A stretch of DNA of 64,000 nt, taken from positions 1,426,001 through 1,490,000 of the forward strand of contig NZ_VFQE01000001.1 in NCBI RefSeq assembly GCF_006717095.1, given 5' to 3'. The position numbers and the translations under genes are program-made. Source of the DNA: Blastococcus colisei (GTDB taxonomy: Bacteria; Actinomycetota; Actinomycetes; Mycobacteriales; Geodermatophilaceae). Under the pieces are notes generated by a model. It saw nothing but the letters and a program-made list of their open reading frames with translations. It was not told the DNA's origin and ran no database searches. Position 1 is the stretch's first letter. Each line of letters opens with the position of its first letter. Positions 52,786 through 61,713 of this stretch are shown piece by piece.

Positions 52786-53502
52786 ATGACCGCCACCACC
52801 GAGCCGGCTCCGCCGGCGGCCCCGGCCGCCGAGCTCAAGCCGGGAGCCCGGTTCCGCCGCGTCGGCGGCGCCCTCTCGCTGCTGGGCGCCGGCACGCTCA
52901 TCTGCATCAGCCTGCTGATGATCCCGTACGAGAACGAGACCCACGCCCAGTACCTGCAGACGGGCGTGGAGCACCAGACCGACATCCTGTGGGCCGCCGT
53001 GGTGGCTGCACTTCGGCTACCTGCTGCTGGTCCCGGCGGCGTTCACGCTGGTGCGCCTCGCCCGCCGGGGTGCGCCGAAGACGTCGCTGGTCGCGATGGT
53101 GCTGGCCGGCCTCGGCTCGGGCCTGTCCGGGATCATCGTCGTCGACTTCTACGACGCAGCCCTGGCCAACTCGCTGCCGGCCGACCAGGCGCTGGAGATC
53201 TGGAACCTGGCCGGCAGCTACGGGCAGGGCGCGATCATCGCCGCGACGAGCGTCTCGGCATCGCCCTGGGCATCGACCTGGCCGTCTACGCCGCGTGGCG
53301 GGCCCGGGCGATCCCGGTCTACCCGCTGGTGCTGAACGTCGTGGGCTGGCTCCTGTTCACGATGTTCTCCGGCGACCCGTGGCTGCCCTCGCTCGGCACC
53401 GGGCTGGTCGCGGTCGGCCTCGGCTGGGCCGGCCTGATCGTGTTCCGCACCCGCGACGAGGTGTGGGACCGGCCCTCAACCGTCCGCACCACTGAGGCAT
53501 AG
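52786..53502 (+). pseudogene. Frameshifted four-helix membrane protein gene
   Basis: The start reads MTATTEPAPPAAPAAELKPG with helices SLLGAGTLICISLLM. An extra G at about 53000 then shifts the frame, and VLAGLGSGLSGIIVVDFYDAAL follows in the second frame. A missing C at about 53252 restores the first frame, which continues IALGIDLAVYAAW and VLNVVGWLLFTMFSGDP to a TAG at 53500-53502. Read across both indels it is a plausible 238-residue membrane protein of unknown function. The two compensating single-base changes suggest assembly error rather than decay. Confidence 0.65.
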
Positions 53503-53555
53503 GAACCTTTACCCCCCATCTTGAGAAACAGGATGGGGGTAAAGGTTCCTATGCC
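53496..53555. terminator. Long repeated hairpin, copy 2
   Basis: The left arm 53496-53520 and right arm 53532-53555 are complementary over about 24 bases with one bulged C, around an 11-base loop. They share GGCATAGGAACCTTTACCCC with the hairpin at 41261. The left arm holds the TAG of the membrane gene. It ends 8 bases before the stop of the convergent helD-like gene. Confidence 0.75.
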
Positions 53556-53563
53556 TGACGGTG

Positions 53564-55867
53564 TCAGCGGGGCTCGAGTCCGGCGAGCACCGGCGGCAGG
53601 TCGCCCGGGTGGACGACGCCGAGCCGCTGGGTGGCCCGGGTGAGAGCGACGTAGAGGTCGTTGTGACCCCGGACGCCGTCGGCGACGATCCCCGCCGGGT
53701 CGACGACGAGGACCGAGTCGAACTCCAGCCCCTTCACCGCCTCCGGCGCGAGGACGGCGGGGCCGGTGGTGAGCTCTCCGTCGGTGGCGGTCCCCGGCAG
53801 CCGGGCACCGACGGCGCCGGCGACCGCGGCGAGCCGGGACCGGGGGACGACGACGGCGAGCGTGCCGTCCTCCTTGTCGAACTCCGCCGCGGCCTCGGCG
53901 ACGGCGTCCGCGAGATCGGCGTCGTCGACCCGCTGGGCCCAGGGCCGCACACCCGTGGAGCGCACCGCCTGGGCCGCCGTCCCACCGGAGCCGCCGGCGA
54001 CCAGCACCTCGTCGGCCACCGCCATGATCTCGGCCGGGGTGCGGTAGTTGACGGTCAGCTCCTCCAACCGCCAGTGGTGCCCGAGGTGCGGGGTGAGCAC
54101 CTCGGCCCAGCTGGAGGCGCCCGCGGCCGAGCCGGTCTGGGCGACGTCGCCGACCAGGGTCATCGACCGGGTCGGGCACCGGCGCAGCAGCAGCCGCCAC
54201 GCCATCGCCGACAGCTCCTGCGCCTCGTCGACGATCACGTGCCCGTAGGTCCACGTGCGGTCGGCGGCGGCCCGCTCGGCGACGCTGCGGGTGTCGGCGA
54301 CCTCGTGCCGCTCGGCCAGGCCCTCGGCGTCGAGCAGGTCGCCGGCGGAGAGCTCCTCGGACTCGTCCTCGGTCTCGCTGTCCTGCGAGCGCGAGCCGTG
54401 CAGCTGGTCGAGGGTGTCCTGCGCCCGCCGCAGCCGGCGCTGCTTCTCGCGGCGCGCGTGCGCGCGATGGGCGCTGTCGTCGACGCCGAGCAGCTCGTCG
54501 GCCTCCTCGAGCAGCGGGACGTCGGCCACCGTCCACGGCGCCGAGGCCGGCCGGTGCAGCAGGGCGCGCTCGCCGTCGGAGAGGTCCGGGGCGGCGGCCG
54601 CGAGCCGGGCGGGGGAGGCGAGCAGGTCGGTGACCACCCGCTCGGCGGTCAGCCGGGGCCAGAGCCGGTCGACCAGCCGGTGGACGGCGGGTTCGGCGGC
54701 GACCTCCCGGCGCAGGGCGGCGATGTCGCCCTCGCCGAGCAGGTTGGCGCCCCCGAGCACGTTCGCGCCGAGCGTGTCGGCGTACTTGCGCGCGACCAGC
54801 CCGATGACCGCGCGCGCGACGGCCGGGCGGGCCTCGTTGTGCAGCCGCGAGGCGCTGCGGGCACGGGAGCGGACCCGGGCGGCGTCGGCCTTGGTGAACC
54901 GCAGCGGCGTGCCGTCGATCTCGAGCTCGACCGGCCGGTCGAGGACGGCCTGCCGGGCGCGGACGGCGGCGGCGATCACCTCGGCCATCGCGAGCCGGCC
55001 CTTGACCTCGGCGGCCTCCGGCAACTCGACCGCGTCCGCCCGCAGCCCGGGGCGCAGCCCGCCGAGGTCGGCGAGGACCACGCCGGTCTCGCCGAGGGAG
55101 GGCAGGACGTCGGCGATGTAGCGCAGGAAGGTGGGGGTCGGCCCGACGACGAGCAGGCCGCTGCGCGCCAGCCGCTCGCGGTGCGTGTAGAGCAAATAGG
55201 CCGCGCGGTGCAGCGCGACGGCGGTCTTGCCGGTGCCGGGACCGCCCTGCACGACCACCACCCCGCCGGCGTCGGCCCGGATGATCCGGTCCTGCTCGGC
55301 CTGGATGGTGCGGACGATGTCGCTCATCCGGCCGGTGCGGGAGGCGTTCAGCTCGGCCAGCAGCACCGCCTCACCGGTCAGCCCGGAGGCACCCGAGGCG
55401 TCGTCGAGGTCGAGGGTCTCGTCGGAGACGGACACGACGGTGCGGCCGCGCGTCCGGATGTGCCGGCGGCGCCGGACGCCGAGGTCGTGCAGCGGCGTGG
55501 CGGTGTAGAAGGGCTGGGCGGCAGGAGCACGCCAGTCGACCAGCAGGGGCTCCTCGTCGCCGTCCTCGGCCGACAGCCCGATCCGGCCGATGTAGCGCGG
55601 CGCGTCGGCGTCGCGGCGGTCCAGCCGCCCGAAGCACAGCCCGCTCTCGGCGGCGTCGAGGGCGACGATGCGCTGGGTGTGCAGCTCGACCTGGGCCTCC
55701 CGCTCGCCGATGGCCTGCGGGTTGTGCGGCACCGTCGCCAGCTGCTCGTCCAGCCGGCGCACGGTGCGGGCCCGGACCTCGTCCAGCCGCGTGTACAGGC
55801 CGCTCACGTAGTGCTGTTCCGTCGCCAGGTCGGCCGCGTGGGCAGCCTCGGGCCGTACCGTCGACAA
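53564..55867 (-). CDS. helD: HelD-type UvrD/Rep-like helicase (RNA polymerase recycling factor)
   Basis: This is a 767-residue superfamily 1 ATPase. It has an N-terminal coiled arm (EQHYVSGLYTRLDEVRART), the DWRAPAAQPFYTATP segment typical of HelD, and Walker A QGGPGTGKTAVALHR. These are followed by VIVDEAQELSAMAWR (motif II), NYRTPAEIM, VKGLEFDSVLVVDP and YVALTRATQRL. In Bacillus and mycobacteria HelD binds RNA polymerase and releases stalled complexes. A TTG at 55867 with AGGAAG just upstream is preferred, with a GTG at 55897 as the alternative. Confidence 0.87.
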   Translation of the reverse strand: MSTVRPEAAHAADLATEQHYVSGLYTRLDEVRARTVRRLDEQLATVPHNPQAIGEREAQVELHTQRIVALDAAESGLCFGRLDRRDADAPRYIGRIGLSAEDGDEEPLLVDWRAPAAQPFYTATPLHDLGVRRRRHIRTRGRTVVSVSDETLDLDDASGASGLTGEAVLLAELNASRTGRMSDIVRTIQAEQDRIIRADAGGVVVVQGGPGTGKTAVALHRAAYLLYTHRERLARSGLLVVGPTPTFLRYIADVLPSLGETGVVLADLGGLRPGLRADAVELPEAAEVKGRLAMAEVIAAAVRARQAVLDRPVELEIDGTPLRFTKADAARVRSRARSASRLHNEARPAVARAVIGLVARKYADTLGANVLGGANLLGEGDIAALRREVAAEPAVHRLVDRLWPRLTAERVVTDLLASPARLAAAAPDLSDGERALLHRPASAPWTVADVPLLEEADELLGVDDSAHRAHARREKQRRLRRAQDTLDQLHGSRSQDSETEDESEELSAGDLLDAEGLAERHEVADTRSVAERAAADRTWTYGHVIVDEAQELSAMAWRLLLRRCPTRSMTLVGDVAQTGSAAGASSWAEVLTPHLGHHWRLEELTVNYRTPAEIMAVADEVLVAGGSGGTAAQAVRSTGVRPWAQRVDDADLADAVAEAAAEFDKEDGTLAVVVPRSRLAAVAGAVGARLPGTATDGELTTGPAVLAPEAVKGLEFDSVLVVDPAGIVADGVRGHNDLYVALTRATQRLGVVHPGDLPPVLAGLEPR

Positions 55868-56050
55868 GCTGGTCTCTTCCTGCTGAGAGGGCCGCACGTG
55901 CGGACGTCGCCGTGGGCGGAACCGTCCATTGTGCCCGGCGGCCCGGTGCGCCGCCCCGGAAGAGATCGACGACGGCGTGGCCTGCAGCGACCGCAGGTGG
56001 TCCTCCAGCCGGTCGACCGGCCGGCTCAGCGAGACGGAGTGACCGCCGGC

Positions 56051-56803
56051 TCAGGATGCGGGCGGGGCCCCGCGGAGGCGCACGACCGCGGAGCGGTAGC
56101 GGCGGGCGCCGTACACCCGCCACGCCGTCCGCGCCGACCACGGCAGACCACCGAGCAGGCGGGCGCGGTCGCCCGCGCAGGAGTCCTCGAGCGCCAGGCC
56201 GAGCACGAACAGCTGCTCGGGGCCGGACAGCCGGCAGTGCGACGAGGCGGTGATGGCGGCCCAGTCCTCCGTGGCGAGGTGCTCGGCGAGGAGCGGGAGC
56301 AGCGTGCGCTCCTCCTCGCCGGTCTGGGCGTCGACGGCATCGGCCAGTGCCCGGCAGGCCGACGCGAAAGCCGACCGTGCGGGATCGGTGCCGGCGACCT
56401 GCCACTGCCGGGCGGCGGTCGAGAGGTCGCGCAGCATGTGGTCGATGCGCGCGCAGCGCGCGGTCCAGTCCTCGACGGCGTCGCGTGCCGGCGCGGGAGC
56501 GGCGCGCAGCAGCGCCGGCCACACCGCCTCCCGCTCGACGGCGTGGTGGTGCAGGAGGACGCGGCTGACCAGGTCCGCGTGCCGGGTGAGTGCGGCGGTG
56601 CGCTGGTCCTCGCCGGGCGGCGCCCAGGTGGCGAGGTCGGCGAGCAGCCGCAGCTCGCGCCGGACCAGTTGGTGCAGCACGCGCTGGTAGGCCACCGCGC
56701 GGCAGGCTGCGGGTTCCGGCCGGGCGACCTGCGTGGTGGCGTCGTCCGCGGCGGCGCGGGGGGCGGGGATCAGGCCGGTCGGCCGGACCGCGGTTGCGGT
56801 CAT
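56051..56803 (-). CDS. Hemerythrin-like protein (second type)
   Basis: This 250-residue protein has an HHE-like four-helix bundle: LLHHHAVEREAVWP and EEERTLLPLL carry the usual His and Glu ligands, and ARIDHMLRDL a further His. It resembles the DUF/hemerythrin subgroup with a C-terminal GLALEDSC segment and differs clearly in sequence from the protein at 51947. The ATG at 56803 opens a Pro/Ala-rich N-terminus of about 35 residues. It is upstream of and in the same direction as helD, 183 bases apart. Confidence 0.78.
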   Translation of the reverse strand: MTATAVRPTGLIPAPRAAADDATTQVARPEPAACRAVAYQRVLHQLVRRELRLLADLATWAPPGEDQRTAALTRHADLVSRVLLHHHAVEREAVWPALLRAAPAPARDAVEDWTARCARIDHMLRDLSTAARQWQVAGTDPARSAFASACRALADAVDAQTGEEERTLLPLLAEHLATEDWAAITASSHCRLSGPEQLFVLGLALEDSCAGDRARLLGGLPWSARTAWRVYGARRYRSAVVRLRGAPPAS

Positions 56804-57020
56804 GCAGCACCTCGTTGGGCGGTCGTGCAGTGCACCGGCGGTCCTGCCGGGGCGATGCGGGGAGGTTAGGCCGACGCGGGCGGGGCCGACAGGGCTTTTC
56901 GGATACGGACGGTGGTGTCCCGGACCGGCCTCCCGGCGCGTCGTCCCGCCGCGTAGCGGAGCGGGTCCGCAGGGGGCTCGCGAACCCGCGACACCCGGGC
57001 CGGGCGTCGCCTAGGGTCGG

Positions 57021-57824
57021 ATGGTGGCCACCGTCCTGGAACGCAACTGCGTACGCGTCACCGGTGTGGCCGACGCGCGGCCCGTCGTCTTCGTCCACGG
57101 GTTCGGCTGCGACCAGGAGATGTGGCGGTTCGTGGCGCCGGACTTCGAGGTCGACCATCGCGTCGTCCTGCTGGACCTGGTCGGGTCGGGCAACTCCGAC
57201 CTGCACGCCTACGACCCGGACAAGTACTCGTCGCTGCAGGGCTACGCCACCGACGTCGTGGAGGTCTGCCGGGAGCTCGGGCTCACCGACGTCGTCCTCG
57301 TGGGGCACTCGGTCAGCGCGATGATCGGCGTCCTGGCCTGGAAGCAGGCCCCCGAGCTGTTCGGGGCGCTGGTCATGGTCGGCCCGAACCCGCGCTACAT
57401 CGACGACGGCGACTACGTCGGGGGGTTCAGCCGGACCGACATCGCCGGCCTGCTCGACGCGCTGGACGCCAACCATCTCGGCTGGTCCACGCAGATGGCT
57501 CCGGTGATCATGGGCAACCCCGACCATCCGGAGCTGGCCGCGGAGCTGACCAACAGCTTCTGCCGCACCGACCCCGACATCGCCCGCCAGTTCGCCCGCG
57601 TGACCTTCCTGTCCGACAACCGGGCGGACCTCCCCGACATCACCGTCCCCGTGCTGGTGCTGCAGTGCAGCGAGGACGTCATCGCACCCGAGGTCGTGGG
57701 CCGGTACGTCCACGAATCCATCCCGGGCAGCGCGTTCACCCAGCTCGCGGCGAGGGGGCACGTGCCGCACCTCAGCGCGCCGGAGGAGACGACGGCCGCG
57801 ATCCGAGCGTTCCTGACGGGGTGA
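57021..57824 (+). CDS. RsbQ-like alpha/beta hydrolase
   Basis: This is a 267-residue alpha/beta hydrolase close in pattern to Bacillus RsbQ. It has FVHGFGCDQEMWRFVAPDF at the oxyanion region, Ser97 in GHSVSAMIG, an Asp in SEDVIAP and His in GHVPHLSAP, giving a full triad. In Bacillus, RsbQ is needed to activate the PAS-domain phosphatase RsbP during energy stress. Here the GTG of the next gene overlaps its stop, and that gene encodes a PAS/PP2C protein, so the RsbQ-RsbP pairing appears conserved. The strigolactone-receptor KAI2/D14 family is a related fold. Confidence 0.88.
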   Translation: MVATVLERNCVRVTGVADARPVVFVHGFGCDQEMWRFVAPDFEVDHRVVLLDLVGSGNSDLHAYDPDKYSSLQGYATDVVEVCRELGLTDVVLVGHSVSAMIGVLAWKQAPELFGALVMVGPNPRYIDDGDYVGGFSRTDIAGLLDALDANHLGWSTQMAPVIMGNPDHPELAAELTNSFCRTDPDIARQFARVTFLSDNRADLPDITVPVLVLQCSEDVIAPEVVGRYVHESIPGSAFTQLAARGHVPHLSAPEETTAAIRAFLTG

Positions 57825-60094
57825 GCGGCACGGACCCCATCGGCAACCCGGGGCAGGACCCTCGTGCGCAGCTGGGCAGGCTGCTCGAGGAGGATCCGGC
57901 CGACCTGTACGAGAACGCGCCGATGGGCTATCTCTCGACGCTGCCCGACGGGCGGATCGTCAAGGTCAACCGCACGTTCTGCGCGTGGACCGGCCGCCGG
58001 TCCGGTGAGCTGATCGGCAGCCGGTTCCAGGACCTGCTCAGCGTCGGCGGTCGGGTGTTCCACGAGACCCACCTCGCGCCGCTGCTGCGGATGCAGGGGG
58101 CCGTGCGCGAGATCGCCCTGGACGTCGTCCGGGTGGACGGTTCGCTGCTGCCGTGCCTGCTCAACGCCGTCGAGCTCCGGGACGACGCCGGGGCTCCGGT
58201 GCTGGTGCGGGCGACCCTGTTCGAGGCGACGGCGCGGCGGCGCTACGAGCGCGAGCTGCTGGCCGCCCAGCGCGCGGCGAAGGAGTCGGAGGCGCGGTCG
58301 CGGGTCGTGCAGCAGGTGGTGTCCGACCTGGCGGCGGCGACGAGCGTGGAGGACGTCGCGAGTGTGATCGTCGAACGCGGGCGGGCGGCGCTGCGGGCGA
58401 GCGGAGCCGCGCTGGTGCTCGTCGAGGAAGGGATCGCGGGAGATCCCGACGCGGTGCCGGAGCTGCGGGTCGTCCGCTCGGACGGCCTCTCGTCGGAGCT
58501 GCTGGAAGCGCTGCGGAAGGCGGCCGAGGGAAAACTCGCGCTCGAGCTGGCGCAGGGCGTCCGCACCGTCGACCTCGACGACCGGATGCGGGCGTCGCAG
58601 CCGGCCGTGGCCGACGCGATGGCCCGGGCCGGGCTGAGCGCGCTGATCACCGTGCCCGTGTCGGCCGACAGCCGGCGCCTCGGCGCGCTCGTGCTGGGAC
58701 TGCGGGGCCCGCAGCAGGACGGACTGCTCAGCCTGGACGAGCCCGAGGCCGCGCGGGCCACCGATCCGGCCGACGTCGACCTGCTGTGGACGCTGGGCAG
58801 GCAGGCCGGTCAGGCGCTCGAGCGCGCGCGGCTGCACGAGGAGACGGCCCGGCAGGCCGAGCGCGCGGCGTTCCTGCTGGAGGCGGCGCGGCTGCTCGCC
58901 GGTGCCGCCGATCTGCCCGAGACCGTCGAGCGCCTGGCGCAGCTGGCCGTCGAGCGCCTGGCCGACCTGTGCGTGATCGATCTCGTCACCGAGCAGGGCA
59001 TGACCCGCCCGGCGGCGCGGCACCGCGATCCACGGCTGCAGCACCTGGCCGACGAGGTGCGCGAGCGTCCGCTCACCGCCCGCCGGGAGTCGCATCCGAG
59101 CATCCGGGCGCTGCGCGAGGGCCGTACGCAGTGGCTGCGGCACGTTCCCCCGGAGTACCTCGACTCGATCGCCGCGGACGTACGGCACGCCGACGTGGTC
59201 CAGGGCCTGGACCTGGTCAGCATCGTCGCGGTGCCGCTGGTCGCCGACGGGCGCCGGCTGGGCGTGGTGACCATCTGCGCCGACCGCCGGCGCGGCGGGT
59301 TCACCGCGGCCGACGTCGAGGTCGCCGAACAGCTGGGGCTGCAGGTGGCGCTCGTCGTCGCGAAGGCGCAGCGCTACGAGCTCGACGTCCGGACCTCCCA
59401 CACCCTGCAGGCCAACCTGCTGCCGCCCGAGCCGCCGGACCTGCCGGGACTGTCGACGGCGGTCCGCTACCTGGCCGCGACGCACGGGGTCGAGGTGGGC
59501 GGCGACTTCTACGACGTCGTCCAGCTGCCGGGAGACCAGGTTGCGCTGGCGGTCGGGGACGTGGTCGGCCACGACATCACCGCGGCGGCCACGATGGGGC
59601 AGCTGAACTCGGTGTACCGGGCGCTGCTGGTCGACCGGCCGGTGCCGAGCGCGATGATCGACCGGCTCCAGGCCAGCTGGTCGCTGCTCGGCCTGCAGCG
59701 GATGGCGACGGCCCTGTTCGCGACGCTGGACCCGGCGACCGGTCAGCTCCGGATCGCCTCCGCCGGGCACCCGCCGCCGCTGATGATCACCGCGGGGCAT
59801 GCGGAGTTCCTGCCGGTCACGCCCTCGCGCATGCTCGGCGCTCCGCCCGCGCCCGCCCCGGCCCTGGAGTGGGCGGGGGTGCTGCCGGCCGGAGCGACGT
59901 TGGTGCTGTTCACCGACGGCCTGGTGGAGAGCCGGTCGGCGGACATCGACGAGGGGCTGGCGGCACTGCTGGCGGTGGCGACCGACGCAGGGACGACGGA
60001 CCCGGACGAGCTCTGCGACCGGCTGCTGAGCGAGCTCACCGGGGCGCACCGTGCCGACGACATCGCGCTCCTCGCCCTGACCCGACTCGCCTGA
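57821..60094 (+). CDS. PAS-GAF-GAF-PP2C phosphatase (RsbP-like)
   Basis: This is a 757-residue stress-signalling phosphatase. A PAS domain spans about 25-125 (LYENAPMGYLSTLPDGRI), a short coiled linker 130-160 follows, and two GAF domains lie at about 160-320 and 345-520. The C-terminal SpoIIE-type phosphatase is at 540-757 (VGGDFYDVVQLPG, then GDVVGHDITAAA and TDGLVE). The phosphatase should dephosphorylate a STAS antagonist and release a sigma factor. The GTG start at 57821 overlaps the RsbQ-like stop. Bacillus RsbP has a PAS but no GAF domains, so sensing is extended here. Confidence 0.9.
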   Translation: MSGTDPIGNPGQDPRAQLGRLLEEDPADLYENAPMGYLSTLPDGRIVKVNRTFCAWTGRRSGELIGSRFQDLLSVGGRVFHETHLAPLLRMQGAVREIALDVVRVDGSLLPCLLNAVELRDDAGAPVLVRATLFEATARRRYERELLAAQRAAKESEARSRVVQQVVSDLAAATSVEDVASVIVERGRAALRASGAALVLVEEGIAGDPDAVPELRVVRSDGLSSELLEALRKAAEGKLALELAQGVRTVDLDDRMRASQPAVADAMARAGLSALITVPVSADSRRLGALVLGLRGPQQDGLLSLDEPEAARATDPADVDLLWTLGRQAGQALERARLHEETARQAERAAFLLEAARLLAGAADLPETVERLAQLAVERLADLCVIDLVTEQGMTRPAARHRDPRLQHLADEVRERPLTARRESHPSIRALREGRTQWLRHVPPEYLDSIAADVRHADVVQGLDLVSIVAVPLVADGRRLGVVTICADRRRGGFTAADVEVAEQLGLQVALVVAKAQRYELDVRTSHTLQANLLPPEPPDLPGLSTAVRYLAATHGVEVGGDFYDVVQLPGDQVALAVGDVVGHDITAAATMGQLNSVYRALLVDRPVPSAMIDRLQASWSLLGLQRMATALFATLDPATGQLRIASAGHPPPLMITAGHAEFLPVTPSRMLGAPPAPAPALEWAGVLPAGATLVLFTDGLVESRSADIDEGLAALLAVATDAGTTDPDELCDRLLSELTGAHRADDIALLALTRLA

Positions 60095-60160
60095 GCCCGG
60101 GTCTTCCGCCGCGGCGCGGTCGGGGTCACCATGAGGTGGAGCCCTGCGCTGGAGGCGGTC

Positions 60161-60460
60161 ATGGATCCTTCCCCGAACCCGGTGACGACGGCCATCGACG
60201 GAGCCACCGGTGACTGGTCGATGTCGGGCGACGCGATGCGCTGGTCACCGGAGCTGGCCGAGCGGGAGGGCTCCGTCGGCGAGCTCAGCGGGATGGACAT
60301 CGCAGCCGGCCTCGGCACCGGTCTGGGACTGGACATGAACGGCGTCCGGCGGCTGGTCTCGGGGGCGCTGAACTCGCTGGGCGCCGTCGCCACCGACGTC
60401 GTCACCGAGTTCCGGCAGCTCACCCGCGGCCCCTCCGACGAGGACGACGACGAGCGCTGA
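60161..60460 (+). CDS. Small acidic protein of unknown function
   Basis: This 99-residue protein starts with MDPSPNPVTTAIDG and ends in an acidic DEDDDER tail. The ATG at 60161 is preceded by GGAGG at good spacing; an upstream ATG at 60131 would add ten residues. The middle is Gly/Leu/Ser-rich (GLGTGLGLDMNGVRRLVSG). No domain is recognised. It lies just after the PAS-GAF-PP2C gene on the same strand and could be cotranscribed. Confidence 0.5.
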   Translation: MDPSPNPVTTAIDGATGDWSMSGDAMRWSPELAEREGSVGELSGMDIAAGLGTGLGLDMNGVRRLVSGALNSLGAVATDVVTEFRQLTRGPSDEDDDER

Positions 60461-60549
60461 CGATCGCGTGCGTCCTCCCACCCCGTGCGCCGGCTTACCG
60501 GCCACCCTGTAGAACCGTCGGTGACGCACGGCCACACCTGGGGAGTCGC

Positions 60550-61713
60550 ATGAGCAGCAACTCGTTGACGCTGGCGCCCGCGCCGCGGTCGGAAGCCGCG
60601 GAGCAGGTACGGGCGGAGGTCCGCGAGTTCCTCGCCGCCGAGCTGGCCGCCGGCACGTTCGACACGCACGTGGACACCTGGCTGTCCGGCGTCGACCCGG
60701 CCTTCTCCAGGAAACTCGGCGACCGTGGCTGGCTGGGGATGACCTGGCCGAAGCAGTACGGCGGGCACGAGCGGTCGGCGATGGAGCGCTACGCCGTCAC
60801 CGAGGAGCTGCTGGCCGCCGGCGCCCCCGTGGCCGCGCACTGGATCGCCGACCGGCAGTCCGGACCGAACCTGCTCACCTACGGCACCGAGAAGCAGCGG
60901 CAGGAGATCCTGCCGCGCATCGCCGCGGGGGAGTGCTTCTTCGTCATCGGGATGAGCGAGCCCGACTCCGGCTCCGACCTCGCCTCGATCCGCACCAGGG
61001 CGGTGCGCAACGGGGACGGCGACTGGGTGGTCAACGGCGCCAAGGTGTGGACGTCGAACGCCCACCATTCGCACTACGGGATCGTGCTGGTGCGCACCAC
61101 GCCGGCCGACCCCGCGCACCGGCACGCCGGCATGTCGCAGCTGCTGATCGACCTGTCGCTGCCGGGCATCACGATCAACCCGATCCGCATCCTCGACGGC
61201 GGGCACCACTTCAACGAGGTCGTGTTCGAGGACGTCGTCGTCCCGGGCGACATGCTGCTCGGCGAGGAGGGCAACGGCTGGCACCAGGTGACCGCCGAGC
61301 TGGCCTTCGAGCGGTCGGGCCCGGAACGCTTCCTGTCGACATATCCACTCGTCGCCGAGTTCGCTCGTCGAGTTGCCGACTCCGATGACCCCGCCGCGCT
61401 GGCGACGCTGGGCCGGCTGTCGGCGCGCATCCTGGCGCTGCGGCAGATGTCGATGCGGATCGCCGCGGCGCTGGACAGGGGCGAGCTGCCGAACATCCCG
61501 GCGGCGCTGGTCAAGGACGTGGGGACGACGTTCGAGGGCGACGTCATCGAGGAGATCCGCCGGGTGGTCGACGTGACGCCGTCGCTGGACTCACCCGATC
61601 CGCTGGGCCGGGCGCTGGCCGAGGCGCAGCTGCACGCGCCCGGCTACACGCTGCGCGGCGGGACCAACGAGATCCTGCGCGGGATCGTCGCTCGCGGATT
61701 GGGGCTGCGCTGA
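60550..61713 (+). CDS. Acyl-CoA dehydrogenase (first subunit)
   Basis: This is a 387-residue acyl-CoA dehydrogenase. It has the N-terminal helical domain, FVIGMSEPDSGSDLASIRT in the middle beta domain, and the C-terminal GYTLRGGTNEILRGIVARGLG. The MCAD-type Glu before the final GT is Gly here, so the base must be elsewhere or in the partner. A GGGGAG site precedes the ATG. The stop overlaps the next dehydrogenase start by one base (TGATG), suggesting that the two form a heteromer, as in actinobacterial FadE pairs. Confidence 0.9.
   Translation: MSSNSLTLAPAPRSEAAEQVRAEVREFLAAELAAGTFDTHVDTWLSGVDPAFSRKLGDRGWLGMTWPKQYGGHERSAMERYAVTEELLAAGAPVAAHWIADRQSGPNLLTYGTEKQRQEILPRIAAGECFFVIGMSEPDSGSDLASIRTRAVRNGDGDWVVNGAKVWTSNAHHSHYGIVLVRTTPADPAHRHAGMSQLLIDLSLPGITINPIRILDGGHHFNEVVFEDVVVPGDMLLGEEGNGWHQVTAELAFERSGPERFLSTYPLVAEFARRVADSDDPAALATLGRLSARILALRQMSMRIAAALDRGELPNIPAALVKDVGTTFEGDVIEEIRRVVDVTPSLDSPDPLGRALAEAQLHAPGYTLRGGTNEILRGIVARGLGLR

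Noticed and set aside
53561-56869. A long plus-strand open frame opposite the HelD and hemerythrin genes
   Set aside because: It is a shadow of HelD, which has all its helicase motifs on the minus strand; the frame itself has no domain.
57413-60049. A minus-strand frame opposite the PAS-GAF-PP2C gene
   Set aside because: The plus strand encodes a complete multidomain phosphatase; the antisense frame shows no motif.
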